From Ascarosepion bandense (Eukaryota; Mollusca; Cephalopoda; Sepiida; Sepiidae), in assembly GCA_037127315.1 (NCBI GenBank), contig JBBBDQ010000227.1, positions 57,501 through 121,500 of the forward strand: a DNA stretch of 64,000 bases, written 5' to 3'. Positions 10,171-21,333 of the stretch are shown piece after piece; the first letter of the stretch is position 1; each line of letters opens with the position of its first letter. The notes beneath the pieces are model-generated. The model did not search any database and was not told the DNA's origin. It saw nothing but the letters and a program-made list of their open reading frames with translations. A program made the position numbers and the translations under genes.

Positions 10171-10755
10171 TAAAGCCAACACAACAACAACATTATTATT
10201 ATTATTGCTGATAGGCTATTGATACAATATTTTTTTATAACAATAAAAATTAATGACTAAAAAAAAAGGACATGACTGAGAAATTTGAGTCAAAATAAAG
10301 TGTTAACGATTTTTTTTTCAAAATTGCACTTTGTTGAAGAAAAGTGAGTCCTATAACGGTTTGTTGTTATGATACTGTTATGCTCTACGTTTTTCACTGT
10401 CTGTTACAAGGAATGGTATTATATTCTGATATGCATACGCCCCTAAAAAGAGAAGACATTCCTTTGTCATTGGATACAAAAAAAGAAGTTAAATTGTTTA
10501 CGTTTCCAACAGGCGGATTCAACTGCAAGAAATAAAGAATCTAGCAGGCCAAGATCGACGACCCCACCACTAGCGATAGCAGATGGCTAAACTATGCAGG
10601 TTCTACAAAAGAGAAAATATAGTTTGCGGCAGTTACTACAGGGAGTTCAGAACCACCAACAACGAGCTAGTTTTCAGAAATACCTATCTTAAAGAAAAGT
10701 GAGAGTAACTGGTTCTAGCTCTAAAAGATATGCTAAGAAGCAGCAGCGTTCAACT
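10163..10755. other. Low-information stretch, possible relic 10.54-10.74 kb
   Basis: Positions 10,540-10,740 are less AT-rich than the surroundings and look like old coding sequence in composition. I could not match them to a family. The rest is AT-rich. Confidence 0.4.
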
Positions 10756-10940
10756 AATTGGAGTAGATAGACAAAACTATCGCCCGGTTCACACTCCACC
10801 CACGTCTATTGAACAGGTGTAGAGGCTCGTCCCTTGTTCCCTGTTTAGGATGTGGTTTCCGGTTTTCTCTTTTCCAATCTTTTACGTAGCCCCCTGCACA
10901 TCAGTGGCGTTACCGCCTTCCTCGGGGTGACATGATTAAA
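10756..10940 (+). mobile_element. SINE S3 with LINE-W tail (single head)
   Basis: Head: aattggagtagatagac, cgcccggttcacactccacc, cttgttccctgtttagg. Tail: tacgtagccccctgcacatc through ggtgacatgattaaaa. The tail matches the 3' end of LINE-W at 37.3 kb. The ggttcacactcc block resembles a pol III B box. A (TA)n tract follows at 10,945-10,984. Confidence 0.75.
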
Positions 10941-10988
<48 letters not shown>

Positions 10989-11171
10989 GTCAGAAAGTTC
11001 ACATCGATTACAAAAAGTGATTCAATTTAGTTTTAGAAATTTTTTTGGTGGAGTCACGAGTTCAGATTCCAGCTTGTGGGTAATATTCTTGAAATTGGCC
11101 ATTGTAAATCTGGTAAACAATTCAGTCGTGACTGCATAGAGGTGGTATACGCTGGAGAGCATTTTCATCAC

Positions 11172-11755
11172 GTAGTTAACAGAAGACGGAAAGTGTGACA
11201 CAGAGATCCGAAGGCGAATTGGCATGGCGAAGGAAGCATTCCAGAAGTTGAGTAAGGTATTAAGAAACAGGACAATTTCGCTAGAAACTAGGAAGAGAGT
11301 ACTGGATAGCTACGTACTGTCCGTCCTTCAATATGGCAGTGAATGCTGTACAATACCATCAAAGATGAAGGAAAAACTTGAAGCAACTGAAATGTGGTTC
11401 TACAGAAGGATGCTGCGAATATCATGGATTGAGCATGTGAGCAATGATGAGGTCTTGGAAATGATGGAAACAAAACAAACTTAATACTGAGCATCAGGAA
11501 GAGACAGATGAAGTTCCTGAGACACGCAATGAGGAAGGGGAGCTTGGAGAATCTGATACTAACAGGCCAGATAGAGGGAAAAGAGACAGGGGAAAGCAAC
11601 GGATAACATATTTGAAGGACCTAATCTGGTGGATGACGGAACGAGGATTGCATGGTGTAACAGAAGAAGGCGTGCTCAGAGCCACCAGGGATAGGGAAAC
11701 GTGGAAGGCCATGATCGTCTACGTCATGAAGGGACAAGGCACATAGAAGTTGTGA
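11172..11755 (+). pseudogene. LINE-R (RTE-like) reverse transcriptase C-terminus
   Basis: 5'-truncated LINE copy. It starts in the segment that reads TEDGK-x-DTEIRRRIGMAKE and continues through SKVLRNRTISLETRKRVLD, LQYGSECCTIPSKMKEKLEA, EMWFYRRMLRISWIEHVSN and DEVLEMM. After a frameshift near 11,475 it carries on to the end KAMIVYVMKGQGT. This is the region downstream of the polymerase fingers and palm in RTE/Jockey-type non-LTR elements. No YxDD motif or endonuclease is present. Confidence 0.85.
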
Positions 11756-11982
11756 TGAGAAATGTGCGAAATGTGTAATGCATATGATCATTTATGCGGC
11801 GCTGTGTTCACCGCTCTCTTCACAGTTGTGGTCCATGACATTCAAGGCAGAATAGTGCAATAGCATGTTGGTTCCTTTTGTACCGGAAATGTGGTTACTT
11901 CGTTCTTCCTATCAGAAGATAGGCAAGACCAAAAAGGTGTTTTCAATTAAAAGTTATTCTTTTAGACTAGTTACCAATCAAA

Positions 11983-12286
11983 AGTGCGTTGTGGTACAGT
12001 GGATATCGGCTCGGAACGAGAAACCGGGGAGCCGAGTTCGAATTCCAATTGAATCCATTGTATTCACTTACGCGCAAATACCCTTGGGAAAGGTATTAAT
12101 CCGTCTCTTCCTTCCAGTTATGGGTTAAATAGCAGGACAGATTGGGTTCTATAGCTTTGGTCGGCAACCAGTCTACCGCAGAAAGCAATGGCAACCTACT
12201 GCGGGATAATCTTGTGTCCAGTCAGTCACGTCTCTTTCGAGATATGATCGCCCAAGCGTGTATCACGTATGGCACTTAACTGACTG
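11983..12286 (+). mobile_element. tRNA-derived SINE S1, full length, 11-bp target duplication
   Basis: Flanked by accaatcaaaa at 11,972-11,982 and 12,287-12,297. It has head gtgcgttgtggtacagtgg and gagttcgaattcc, the middle blocks, and the 3' end cacttaactgactg. About 304 bp. The exact target repeat and the intact head suggest recent insertion. Confidence 0.95.
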
Positions 12287-12334
12287 ACCAATCAAAACTA
12301 TATAGCCTCGTCTATTTCGCTATTTACTCATAGC

Positions 12335-12683
12335 AATGATGGGTAGATTAATTCATATCGTTCTTAAATGTAATTAACATGTAAGTGAATGCAGTTAACC
12401 CTCTAGGGCCATTCGTATCATATTTGATACAGTATTTCCCTATAAGGAAACATTTGGTATTTCCCTATAAGGAAACATTTGGTATTCATTGACTGAGCAG
12501 TCAGTACTGCTTTCATTTGAAATTTATAAAATATTTCTCTTAAAAAATTTTTCAGGAAAATATTTCTTTCAAGGCTTGTTTTCATACTGTATCAAATATA
12601 ATACGAATGGCCCTAGAGGGTTAACTCGACTGGAATTTAAACTAGGCTCGCCAATTCGTCCATCATTACTCCACCGTGCATCC
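12335..12683 (-). mobile_element. Old S1-type SINE split by a MITE
   Basis: Positions 12,340-12,394 match the S1 middle on the minus strand (agattaat, gtaagtgaatgca). Positions 12,625-12,683 match its tRNA-like head (ctggaatttaaactaggctc, gtgcatcc). The two halves are separated exactly by the piggyBac-like MITE. Joining them restores the expected S1 order. Confidence 0.7.
12399..12620. mobile_element. piggyBac-like MITE with TTAA target duplication
   Basis: 222-bp non-coding element. The terminal inverted repeats are 37 bp, begin ccctctagggccattcgta, and differ at one position. TTAA lies on both sides (12,395-12,398 and 12,621-12,624). TTAA duplication and ends starting CCC are hallmarks of piggyBac elements. 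The inside holds a direct duplication of a 26-nt unit (tttccctataaggaaacatt region), itself partly palindromic. No transposase is present. Confidence 0.9.
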
Positions 12684-12714
12684 ATCGTAACGGATAGAGG
12701 CGGGAGAAGTGAAA

Positions 12715-12850
12715 TCAAATTAAAATTTCGGGATAGTCTGTTTCATATAGATACCCTTGGAAAAGGCACGTTCTCCCATGCTATGGGTTAAATAAACAGT
12801 AGATTGGGCTATCAAGCCTTGGATGGCCATCAGTGCCAGAGAGGGAAAGC
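12715..12850 (+). mobile_element. Degenerate S1-type SINE body
   Basis: Keeps atacccttggaaaaggca, atgggttaaataaaca, gattgggct and agccttgg in S1 order. The head is missing. Confidence 0.55.
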
Positions 12851-13375
12851 TCTGAATTATAAATCGTAGGGAACGCGAAACCACTCCACGATCAATTCAC
12901 ATATCATATAAAAGGAAGAGCCGTGGAGGGCTTAGATTCCATTGCACTTGTATGTTATCACTCGCTTAATGTTAAACAGTAACAGACATTTTGTCTAAAG
13001 GATTGCTACCCAATATCAAAATGTTATTTTTCTAGAAGTCAAACAGAATCTTATTTTTAGAGAGATAATGCACCTGCTCTTACCGCGTAAACAACCAAAG
13101 ATTTGTTAGAGGACAAAAGAAAAAGTATAAAAAGAGAATAGATTTATAAGCAAAGGGAAATCTGTGCTTATATTTAGTACAGAATGGTTGGAAATGAAGT
13201 TTTACAAAAGCAAATCAACTGCCGTCAAGAAAGAATAGTAGATGAAAGCTATATATACGTATGACCAACAGACTTCAATGCCTAAAGAAATACAACGTAC
13301 ACGCCGTCTTATTTCGATTATATAAAGATTTTCAGGTGTTCATTTCTGTCTTATACATTCCATAAGACTTTATTA
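12851..13375. other. AT-rich stretch, nothing recognised
   Basis: No gene or repeat recognised. Confidence 0.5.
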
Positions 13376-13527
13376 CTTAAAACATTATTTTTTAGTGGAT
13401 ACTCATATTGGAATAGACGCTTCGTTTATTTATTAAACATTACATGTATTTATTTTCGTCTACTAGCTGAATAAAAGCAGCGACTACTCAAATGGCTATC
13501 TACTAAAGATACGGTTTAAGTAATAAA
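13376..13527. mobile_element. Foldback MITE M1, best copy
   Basis: About 150 bp with long imperfect inverted ends. The left end begins ttacttaaaacattatttt and the right end closes ggtttaagtaa. The arms, roughly 48 bp each, contain agtggatactcatat and its counterpart. The middle holds attttcgtctactagctg. The flanks keep the symmetry outward (ttatta / taataa), so the exact end and target site are ambiguous. Confidence 0.75.
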
Positions 13528-13590
13528 AACGCAAGTAGTAATAAAAATATCAATTACTTCTAATTCTATCAACGGATCGACACTAGTTTT

Positions 13591-13963
13591 TTTTTTAATC
13601 GTATCACCCCGAGCAAGGCGGTAACGCCACTGATGTGCAGAGGGCTACGTAATAGTGAAAAAATTGGAAAAGATAAAGCCGGAAACCACATTCTAAACAG
13701 GGAACAAGGGATGAGCCTCTTAACCTGTTCAATAGACATGGGTGGAGTGTGAACCGGGCGATAGATCTATCTACTCCAATTGAAAAAAAACAAAAAAAAC
13801 AAAAAAAACAAAAAAACAAACAAAAAACAAAGTGAGAAGATTGGAAAAGAGAAAGCCAGAAACCACATCCTAAACAGGGAACAAGGGATGAGCCTCTTAA
13901 CCTGTTCAATAGACATGGGTGGAGTGTGAACCGGGCGATAGATAGATCTATCTACTCCAATTG
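13591..13963 (-). mobile_element. SINE S3, dimeric head, LINE-W tail
   Basis: Minus strand. Two tandem copies of the S3 head (each starting caattggagtagatag and ending in ttttccaatcttctcact-like sequence) are joined by a T/G-rich linker at about 13,784-13,830. The LINE-W tail ending at 13,591 follows. The two heads are nearly identical over about 120 nt. Confidence 0.8.
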
Positions 13964-14083
13964 ATTACAAAGCTAGGTGACTACTAAATTAGATATAAAA
14001 TCAGAGATCTTTAAAATTTGATATATTCTATCTGATCTTTTCGAACTGAAAAAATAAATGCACTGTTTCTATAATATTCAGGC

Positions 14084-14440
14084 CGGTAGACGAAAATAAA
14101 CATACCGTTAATAAATAAACGCAGCGTTTACTTAAATACGAGTATCCACTAAAATAACAGTCTACGGCTATATCGTGTTGAATACACCGGTTCCCGTCCG
14201 ATCACCGAAGTTAAGCAGCATCGAGCCTGGTCAGTACTTAAATGGGTGAGCATTTGGGAATACCAGGTGCTGTAAACGTAAGGACCAAGAATGGTCCACC
14301 AGGTTTGGGGGTTGGGTGCTAACAACCCTGATCCGTAAAAAACAGTTTGTTACAGAAACAGCAACAAAAAGTTGCTTCCCTATACACCATCTGGGTGTGA
14401 TGGAGAAATGATGACTAAAATAACGTTTGAAATAATTAAA
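14084..14440. mobile_element. M1 MITE half split by a 5S-headed retroposon
   Basis: Positions 14,084-14,158 and 14,425-14,440 together give the right half of M1 (aaaataaacataccg, gtatccactaaaataacgttt). The uninterrupted order can be seen at 9048-9077. The insert is described separately. Confidence 0.65.
14159..14413 (+). mobile_element. 5S rRNA-derived SINE with 11-bp target duplication
   Basis: Positions 14,160-14,277 are clearly 5S rRNA-like. They contain tctacggc, ccgatcaccgaagttaagca, gagcctggtcagtactt, gggaataccaggtgctgta. A body of about 135 bp follows (gggttgggtgctaacaaccc, then aaaaagttgcttccc, ending tggagaaatgatg). The whole is flanked by actaaaataac at 14,148-14,158 and 14,414-14,424. 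The internal control region of 5S (positions about 50-97) is intact enough to serve as a pol III promoter. The 5S substitutions argue against a working rRNA gene. Confidence 0.88.
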
Positions 14441-15105
14441 AATACATTACTTTAGAAATTCTATAATATGAAAAATAGCCCAAACCGAAGTTGGTTTCTT
14501 TCTTTTTCATTTTTAAGTTAGTAGATTGTCAATAATACAATAGGTGAGACGTTATACATCGGTTGTCTTTCGGTTCCAAGATTTGATGAAGTCACAGTCT
14601 TATGGCTAAAAGTTCACGAACCCAGGTAAGAACTTATCACAGGAAACTGAAGTTGATGGATCCTCGAAATTGTCAATATTCTAATAAAAACTAGCAGATT
14701 TTTAAAACTGGTTTATGAGTATTTCAAACCAGCATATATCACGCAGAAATTCAGATGCTTTATGATAGTATACAATTGTTTGAATCTACACTATTTACAT
14801 TATTCGGACTATTGTTTTCATCTTCATTGCCATTTCCACGATGTTTCGGACGTTGGACCGTTGTACGCTCCGGCCTTATCCGGAATTTCTAACCGAACCC
14901 TTTATTATGATCACTGGGGTATATCATTCTCATTCTTTGGGGTCCGCTTCTGGTAGACATGAGCTATCTTCTTTTAACCTAAGTTATTTGTTCGCTTGCT
15001 GTAACCGGGTATTAAACTCACAACTCTTTGGGTCAAGTCACTGAGACTAACCAACGCCTGCATCCTCTCAGTCATGTGCCCTTGGCGTCTGGATCTATCA
15101 TTAAC
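14441..15105. other. Nothing recognised
   Basis: Mixed-composition DNA with a repeated sense of C/T-rich text at 14,820-15,060 but no family I can name. Confidence 0.45.
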
Positions 15106-15106
15106 T

Positions 15107-15830
15107 AGCCCGGCGTTGCTCGGGTGTAATGAAAGCTTTCAAAGTAATCCATGGTCCTGGAGCTCACACTCTTTGGACGTTGGCACGAAAGACTAAAAAG
15201 CAATAGTTGTTTCCAGTTAAAGCAAAACCGTAGACTGAAAAAAAAAAAAAAAAAATGAATGGATGTAAGTCAAATTTTGATTTCCTGGTATCAATATCAA
15301 ATAAGTTTTTTTTTTTGTCGTAAACTGAATTTTGAAGGCTAAATAAGTCCTCTAAGTAAATGGTATCATGGCTGATACTAAGAACTACAATTATACCTAC
15401 TTAGAGCCAAACCTGAAGCAAAACCTAAAATAAAAGGGCTGAAAAAAAAATACAAACATACAGGCAGATAAACAGCCACACACACACAGACATCTTGCCT
15501 TTTATATATGTATATACTATCGATTTTCTGCACTATTGTAAGAACTGCAACCTTGAAATATCTGAATATCGTTTCTTATATCTTTGCCTATGAGTGTATC
15601 AAATTTGATTAAAATCGGACCACTCCTTCTATAACCCGATTTTTTTGATTATTGATATTTATCGGGGGTACCTCGACACAAAACCTAGCTAAGAACACTC
15701 GCAGACACTTATAGTACAACCGTGTAAATTTTCAAGAAAATCGGTTCAGCCGTTTCGGAGTCTATAGGTAACGGATACACACACGCACAAACACAAAATT
15801 TCATTTATAAATAAGTTTAGATAGATTTAG
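15107..15830 (+). mobile_element. Interspersed repeat R1
   Basis: Starts actagcccggcgttgctcgg and ends ccatttataaataagtttaga in related copies. In between are aatccatggtcctggagctc, gtaccatggctga-like sequence, a (TA)n or short TA block, aaaatcggaccactcct, and atcgggggtacctcgacac. There are five copies in the window (15.1, 20.4, 24.2, 38.2 and 55.6 kb). No open frame or clear target duplication is visible. The class is uncertain; a non-autonomous DNA element or a LINE fragment are both possible. Confidence 0.75.
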
Positions 15831-15990
15831 ATAACTATGATGAGGATAGAACAGGAGTTGTATGGATGTTAGCCTGTTCTACCACTTTACAAAGAAAAAT
15901 AATAAGGTATTTAACGGCTATTGCTATTAAGATTTGCCTTTCTTGTATCTTTTACGTATTTTCTTTTTTCCGTCAGGTGATCTTGACGGA

Positions 15991-16293
15991 TATGCGTTGT
16001 GGTGCATTGGATATCGGCTCGGAACGAGAAATCGGGGAGCCGAGTTCGAATTCCAGCTGAATTCATTGCATTCACTTACGCACAAATACCCTTGGGAAAG
16101 GTATTTATCCGTCTCTTCCTTCCAGTTATGGGTTAAATAACAGGACAGATTGGGTTCTGTAGCCTTGGCTGGCAACCAGTCTACCGCAGAAAGCAATAGC
16201 AACCTTCTGCGGGATAATCTTCTGCCCAGTCAGTCATGTCTCTTTCGAGACATGATCGCCCAAGCGTGTATCACGTATGGCACTTAACTGACA
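15991..16293 (+). mobile_element. tRNA-derived SINE S1, full length, 12-bp target duplication
   Basis: Flanked by gatcttgacgga at 15,979-15,990 and 16,294-16,305. Head tgcgttgtggtgcattgg with gagttcgaattccagctg; 3' end cacttaactgaca. It is among the youngest-looking copies. Confidence 0.95.
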
Positions 16294-16319
16294 GATCTTG
16301 ACGGAATTGACTACGTCCA

Positions 16320-16930
16320 ACAACTCTAATCCCTGCTGCTAGGATTTAACTGTTAATGTATGTTACCTAGAGGTCTCTATTCCGAGGAAAAAACGTATCC
16401 AGCTAGCCACTTGAACGAGCCTTGATCACTGACTTTCTGGAAAAATATATTTTTAAGCAAAACCAGTGAATATGCATTTAGGCAATTTAGGCAAGTAAAT
16501 CACGCTACTAATCGGCTCTGATGAACATTTTTGAAAACCTCTTTCATCGGAATTGTCCTGCTTAAGAAACTACACTAATTCGATGATAAGTCAACTTAGT
16601 TTCAAAGTATTCAGAGAAAATTTCGCCCAGAGAAGTTAATTATTACTAGTTATCGTCTTACACCTCTGGTATCTGCTAGGTTGTCCAAATTAAATAATGG
16701 TAAGATTAGGCTATTAATGTTATTTAAGGGTCTCATTTGTTCCAGGGAAAAAATCTCGTTACCAGCTAGCCACTTGAACGAGCCCTGATCACAGACATTC
16801 TGTAAAATATTCCTCTAAGCAAAACTATCGAATATGCATTTAAGGACTCAAATCATACGAATAATTGATCGGCTTTGATGGAAATTTTCGAAAAACCCTT
16901 TCATAGGAATTTTTATAGTTTTCTCCTAAA
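16320..16930. repeat. Diverged direct repeat, two units
   Basis: About 210 bp at 16,350-16,560 recurs at 16,722-16,930. Shared blocks are agctagccacttgaacgagcc, gaatatgcattta and aatcggct-tgatg. The period is about 370 bp. Several indels separate the units. Neither has an open frame. The S1 SINE at 15,991 sits just upstream of the first unit. Confidence 0.7.
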
Positions 16931-16934
16931 TTAG

Positions 16935-17890
16935 AAAATGTCGATGGATATAGAGCTGGAATCAGTTATGGTTATCTCAAAGTTAATATTCAGTTTCAAT
17001 TACTTGAGAACCCATCTAATTTCTCGAAACTAATGAACTTTCTTAATTGGAATAATCAAACTCAGGTTTTTTTTCGGCTCTATACATCAAAGCCGGGCGT
17101 TTCTATATTTAACTGTTTAACGTTCATTGTCTCCTTAGGATTCCACTCACCCGATGGTCACTACCATCTCATCATACAAGGAATTAAGACCGAAAAAAGG
17201 AGAAAACTGCAGAGAGTTTTAAAATGAGAACTTTGCCTAATCCTGACAACTTCACTTAAGTTGTAATCCATGAATGACAAGCTTCCAAGATGTGCGATGC
17301 AAATTCAAATTTTTGTCTGCAGTTCTGAATTTCTATATTTTGACAGTTGAAAAATAGAGATAAAAAGTTAGCAAAAATGGTTGAATAAAGAACAAAGCCA
17401 ATATTGTGTGAAATAGACACAATACTCCATTACTGAATCCAGAAACACACACAAGAAAAGCGAAGAATTGTTTGTTTGTTTATTTTGTTTTTTGTTATTG
17501 ATGAAAGCTTTTTGTTAATATTTAAGATCATTGTGAATACTGATATTTGAGCATGCAAACGAAATGATATATGCTTTGTTTTGGAGAATGAAAAAAAATG
17601 AAACTTTGAAACTCAAACTGATTACCTAATCCAAGCTAAACGTAAGAAACATTTTCAGATAATGGATTTCGCTGTTTTAGCAAAGTAAAGAGTAAAAGAA
17701 CCTATTAAAAAAAAAAAACAACAACAACAAAAACACAAGAAATAAACTAGCAAAAAAAAAAAATCTTGTGATGGAACTAAAAGTATTGTGCAATATGACG
17801 GTTGCACCAATCATATTCTAAAAGTTTAAAAGACTCCACTATGATTTTTTATAATGATGCTTACCCTTTAAAAGGTGCGTGATGTAGAGA
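16935..17890. other. Nothing recognised
   Basis: AT-rich with A runs near 17,710 and 17,750. A small open frame at 17,033-17,227 has no recognisable domain. Confidence 0.5.
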
Positions 17891-17894
17891 ATAA

Positions 17895-18080
17895 CGGAGT
17901 AAGAGGCACAGTTTATGCCGATATATGAAGAGATAACGGTTGACCCTAGACTTGAACAGGTTAAGAGTGTAGTAATCGGGGTAGCATTTCCTTGAGAGTC
18001 GGTTCCACGAAGCAGTGGTTCGCAAGCAGAAGTTATTTGAATGGAACCAATAGAATACGAAGGGGAAGAGGGTGGTTAGA
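17895..18080. repeat. Dispersed repeat family X
   Basis: Shares taaYggttga, gg-gtagcattt-tt-g-gagt and ccaatRgaatac-aagggg blocks with copies at 43.19, 53.86 and 60.99 kb. All four are old. It may be the reverse strand of a LINE C-terminal region, but I could not read a convincing protein. Confidence 0.45.
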
Positions 18081-18242
18081 GGAAAAAAGAAAGAATCAAA
18101 ACCTTTTGGAAGGTTGCATTACCAAAATCGGCTGGAACGCAACATATTAAAATAGGCTAGTACTGCAGAATTAAAGAGGCTTGCTGTCACTTCATATACA
18201 ATAAAAGCCACGAATTACTAAGGGAACGAAAACTCAAAGGAT

Positions 18243-18640
18243 ATTTTTTTTTATAATCATATCGCCTCAAGCAAGGTATTTTACTGCCACTGTTGTGCAA
18301 GGGGTTACATAGGAGGAAAGTTATGAGAAAGAGTGACAGGTTATAGGGGGATGTGGGTAAGAGAAGGATGAGAATACTGATGAGAGTGGAGTGGACGGAG
18401 AAAGGAGCATGAGAGAGAAGATGCAAGTTATTGAGATAGGAGATGACTATTGAAATTACATTTAAATTCTTGGATATTGTAGGTGTCGGGGAAGCAAGTA
18501 AACGAAAGAGAATTCAACAAGCGTGAAGTGCGAGAAAAGCTGCGGGAGTACAGTTTGCGTTTACATTTTATTGGTTTCACAGTAAAAAGGTGGGACCTAA
18601 TTACTAATCTTGTGGCTCGAGTGTAAGACAAAAGAGAATT
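18243..18640 (-). pseudogene. LINE-W C-terminus and 3' tail
   Basis: Minus strand. The RT C-terminal segment (TRATRLVIRSHLFTVKPIKC, then FSRTSRLLNSLSFTCFPDTY) is followed by the LINE-W 3' region and tail, ending in a T run at 18,243-18,255 on the plus strand. 5'-truncated; in-frame changes make it non-functional. Confidence 0.8.
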
Positions 18641-18840
18641 TATAAGATTATGATTTCACAAAAGTTTGCGTATACAGGTGTATATCTACATAAATACATA
18701 CGTCTTCACAAATACAGAGGCTTGTATCTATATACACACCTATTCACACGGTGAGGTCTACATCCACGCATGGTCTGATCAAAAGGTATCGGAGCAGGTG
18801 TTATAAAAAAAAAAAAATAACAACCTGTCAATTCAGCATT

Positions 18841-19437
18841 TAAATTTAAATACCTGGGGTGTGTTATAACAGAAGACGGATAGTGCAACACAGATCCGGA
18901 AGCGAATTGGCCTGGCGAAGGACGCCTTCCAGAAGTTGAGTAGAGTATTAAGAGACAGGAAAATTTCACTAGAAACAAAGAAAAGAGTATTGAAATGCTA
19001 TGCGATTTCAGTTCTTCAATATCGAAGTGAATGCTGGACAATCTCATCAAAGATGAAGGAAAAACTTGAAGCAACTGAAATGTGATTTTTACAGAAGGAT
19101 GCTGCGAATATCATGGATCGAGCATGTGAGCAATGATGTGGTCCTAGAAATGATGGAAACAAAAAGGAAATGAATACTGAGCATCAGGAAGAGACAGCTG
19201 AAGTTCCTAGGACATGCAATGAGGAAGGAAGGCTTGAAGAACCTGATACCAACAGGTCAGATAGAGGGAAAATGAGACAGGGGAAAGCAACGAATAACAT
19301 ATTTGAAGGACCTAATCAGATGGATGATGGAACAAGGGTTGCATGGTGTAACAGAAGGCGTGCTAAGAGCCACCAGTGATAGAGAGACGTGGAAAGCCAT
19401 GATCGACTACGTCCTGAAGGAACAGGGCACATAGAAG
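18841..19437 (+). pseudogene. LINE-R (RTE-like) reverse transcriptase C-terminus
   Basis: Follows the 11.2-kb copy closely. KYLGCVITEDG leads into RKRIGLAKDAFQKLS, KMKEKLEATEM, then a one-base insertion at about 19,085. The MLRISWIEHVSND segment, more frameshifts and the end MIDYVLKEQGT follow. 5'-truncated. The similarity over its whole length suggests a recent common source with the 11.2- and 32.6-kb copies. Confidence 0.85.
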
Positions 19438-19479
19438 AAGTCGTCGTTCTCTTCTGAAGTTACACACGCTATCCAGTGC

Positions 19480-19760
19480 CATTTCTACTGATGGAACAAT
19501 TCATAGAACTCTTTTAGGTATAACGAGCAGCTGCTTAGTCGCATGCTCTTGGATTTTTCTGATTGCGTTGAAGTCTTTTTCTTTCTAAGTTGGATCTGAT
19601 TTTTGAAGTCGCAAGGGTTGAGATCTGGGGAATATGGTGGGTGTCGGACCTGGAGAATGTTGTGCTTGGCCAAAAACTACTGCACAAGCCATGGTCACAG
19701 ACGGAGTCTCTATGGATGTTGAAACGACTACACACTTTCTTTCCAAGCATCACTATAAAG
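19480..19760 (-). pseudogene. Mariner transposase C-terminal relic
   Basis: Minus strand reads MAKHNILQVRHPPYSPDLNP then CDF. This is the mariner-family segment that contains the last catalytic Asp of the DD34D triad (in SPDL). Sequence upstream in other frames continues the protein, so frameshifts are present. No terminal repeats found. Confidence 0.75.
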
Positions 19761-19764
19761 AACT

Positions 19765-20028
19765 GAAATGAGCGATAACGTTATAAGTTAGTGTGTATAC
19801 ACGCAATGTTCAAGGTTAATTCGAACTAAGATTTGATTCGGCGTACTTTAGCTCCGTTACAATATTGCTAAACATAGGTACAAGTTCATATGCCTAATTT
19901 TTGCTTGATTTTAAAACTTTTCATGCTTAATTGAAGAATTGATTTTGTTTTCTTAGAAATTTCATTGCCTGGACTTTAACTAAGTTAAAACTTAGCAATT
20001 CAACAACGTGTTTTTTTGGGGTTTTTTT
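19765..20028. other. Nothing recognised
   Basis: AT-rich spacer ending in T runs that precede the S3 SINE. Confidence 0.5.
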
Positions 20029-20235
20029 TTCATTGGAGTAGATAGACTAAACTAAACTATCGCCCGGTTCACACTCCACCCACATCTATTGAACAGGTGA
20101 AGAGGCTCATCCCTTGTTCCCTGTTTAGGATGTGGTTTTTCAGCTTTCTCTTTTCCATTCTTTTTACCCTTACGTAGCCCCCTGCGCATCAGTGGCGCTA
20201 TCGCCTTGCTTGGGGTGATATGATTTTTAAAAAAA
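20029..20235 (+). mobile_element. SINE S3 with LINE-W tail
   Basis: T/G-rich leader, then S3 head cattggagtagatagac, cgcccggttcacactccacc, and the tail tacgtagccccctgcgcatc to gatatgatttttaaaa. The leader may be the remains of a first head or linker. Confidence 0.8.
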
Positions 20236-20370
20236 AAAAAATATATATATATATATATATCATTTAGTCAAGCAACAATTTGAAAATGACAAAAAATACT
20301 GTTTACAAAATGCAAAATACATTTATTGATACGCAGATATTCGTGTTGAGTGTATGTGCGTTAGCATTAA

Positions 20371-20887
20371 CTAGCAGTATAGCCCGGCGTTGCCCGGGTG
20401 TAATGAAAGTTTTAAAATTAATCCCTAGTTCTGGAGCTCAAATTCAGCCTAAAGAATATTTGTGTGAAGTTTGGTGAGAATCGGATAAAAATTGTGGATG
20501 TGTATAAAAGACATACAGACAGATAAACAAGCACACACAAACATCTTGCCTTTTATATATATATTATCGATTTTCTGAACTATTGTAAGAACTGCAACCT
20601 TGAAACTTCTCAATATCGTTTCTTATGTCTTTGTCTATGAGTGTATCAAATTTGATTAAAATCGGACCACTCCTTCTATAACCCGATTTTTTCGATTATC
20701 GATTTGATATTTATCGGGGGTACCTCGACACAAAACCTAGCTAAGAACACTCACAGACGCTTATAGTACAACTGTGTAAATTTTCAAGAAAACCGGTTTA
20801 GCCGTTTCGGAGTCTATAGGTAACGGATGGATACACACACACACACACACAGACAGACAAATTTACATTTATAAATAAGTTTAGATA
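20371..20887 (+). mobile_element. Interspersed repeat R1, internally deleted
   Basis: Begins tagcagtatagcccggcgtt and ends tttataaataagtttagata. The section between the first 90 bp and the cagacagataaac block is missing compared with the 24.2-kb copy. Confidence 0.8.
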
Positions 20888-21019
20888 AGCCTCTATCTGA
20901 CGCGTGCATGTGTGCCTGAGTGTAGAAAAAAGTCTGAACTTATCTACTTGTAGTAGGCCGGTGGATCTGGTGTCCTTGAAGTGGGCTGTTTTACTATGTA
21001 ACTAGCTATGTAGATATAA

Positions 21020-21275
21020 CAGAAAATTCTATTCTAATAGTTTATTTTATCACTTCTCTCCTTTGGAACTCTTTCGGTTTCTTGCTTCCCTGACACCTCC
21101 AATATTCAAAAACTTAAAAAGGTAACGACTGTCGCCATCTCCTGTTCTTCTGAATTTTGTTCTTTTATTGGCTTTTCTATTTACGAAAGACTTCTCATAA
21201 TCTTCTACTGTTATTAGTACTTTGTGTCTTCGTGGCATTAATGCCTTGGGTGGGATGAAATGATTAAAATGAAAT
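21020..21275 (+). pseudogene. LINE-W 3' end, old copy
   Basis: A decayed segment at 21,050-21,105 (tttggaactctttcgg, cttgcttccctgaca) is followed by a decayed 3' region and the tail aatgccttgggtgggatgaa-atgatta. Only the 3' end is present. Confidence 0.55.
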
Positions 21276-21333
21276 CTGACGTAGCGTACATAGATCAAGC
21301 AACTGGATTGCGTTATCTGTACTCATTGGACGA

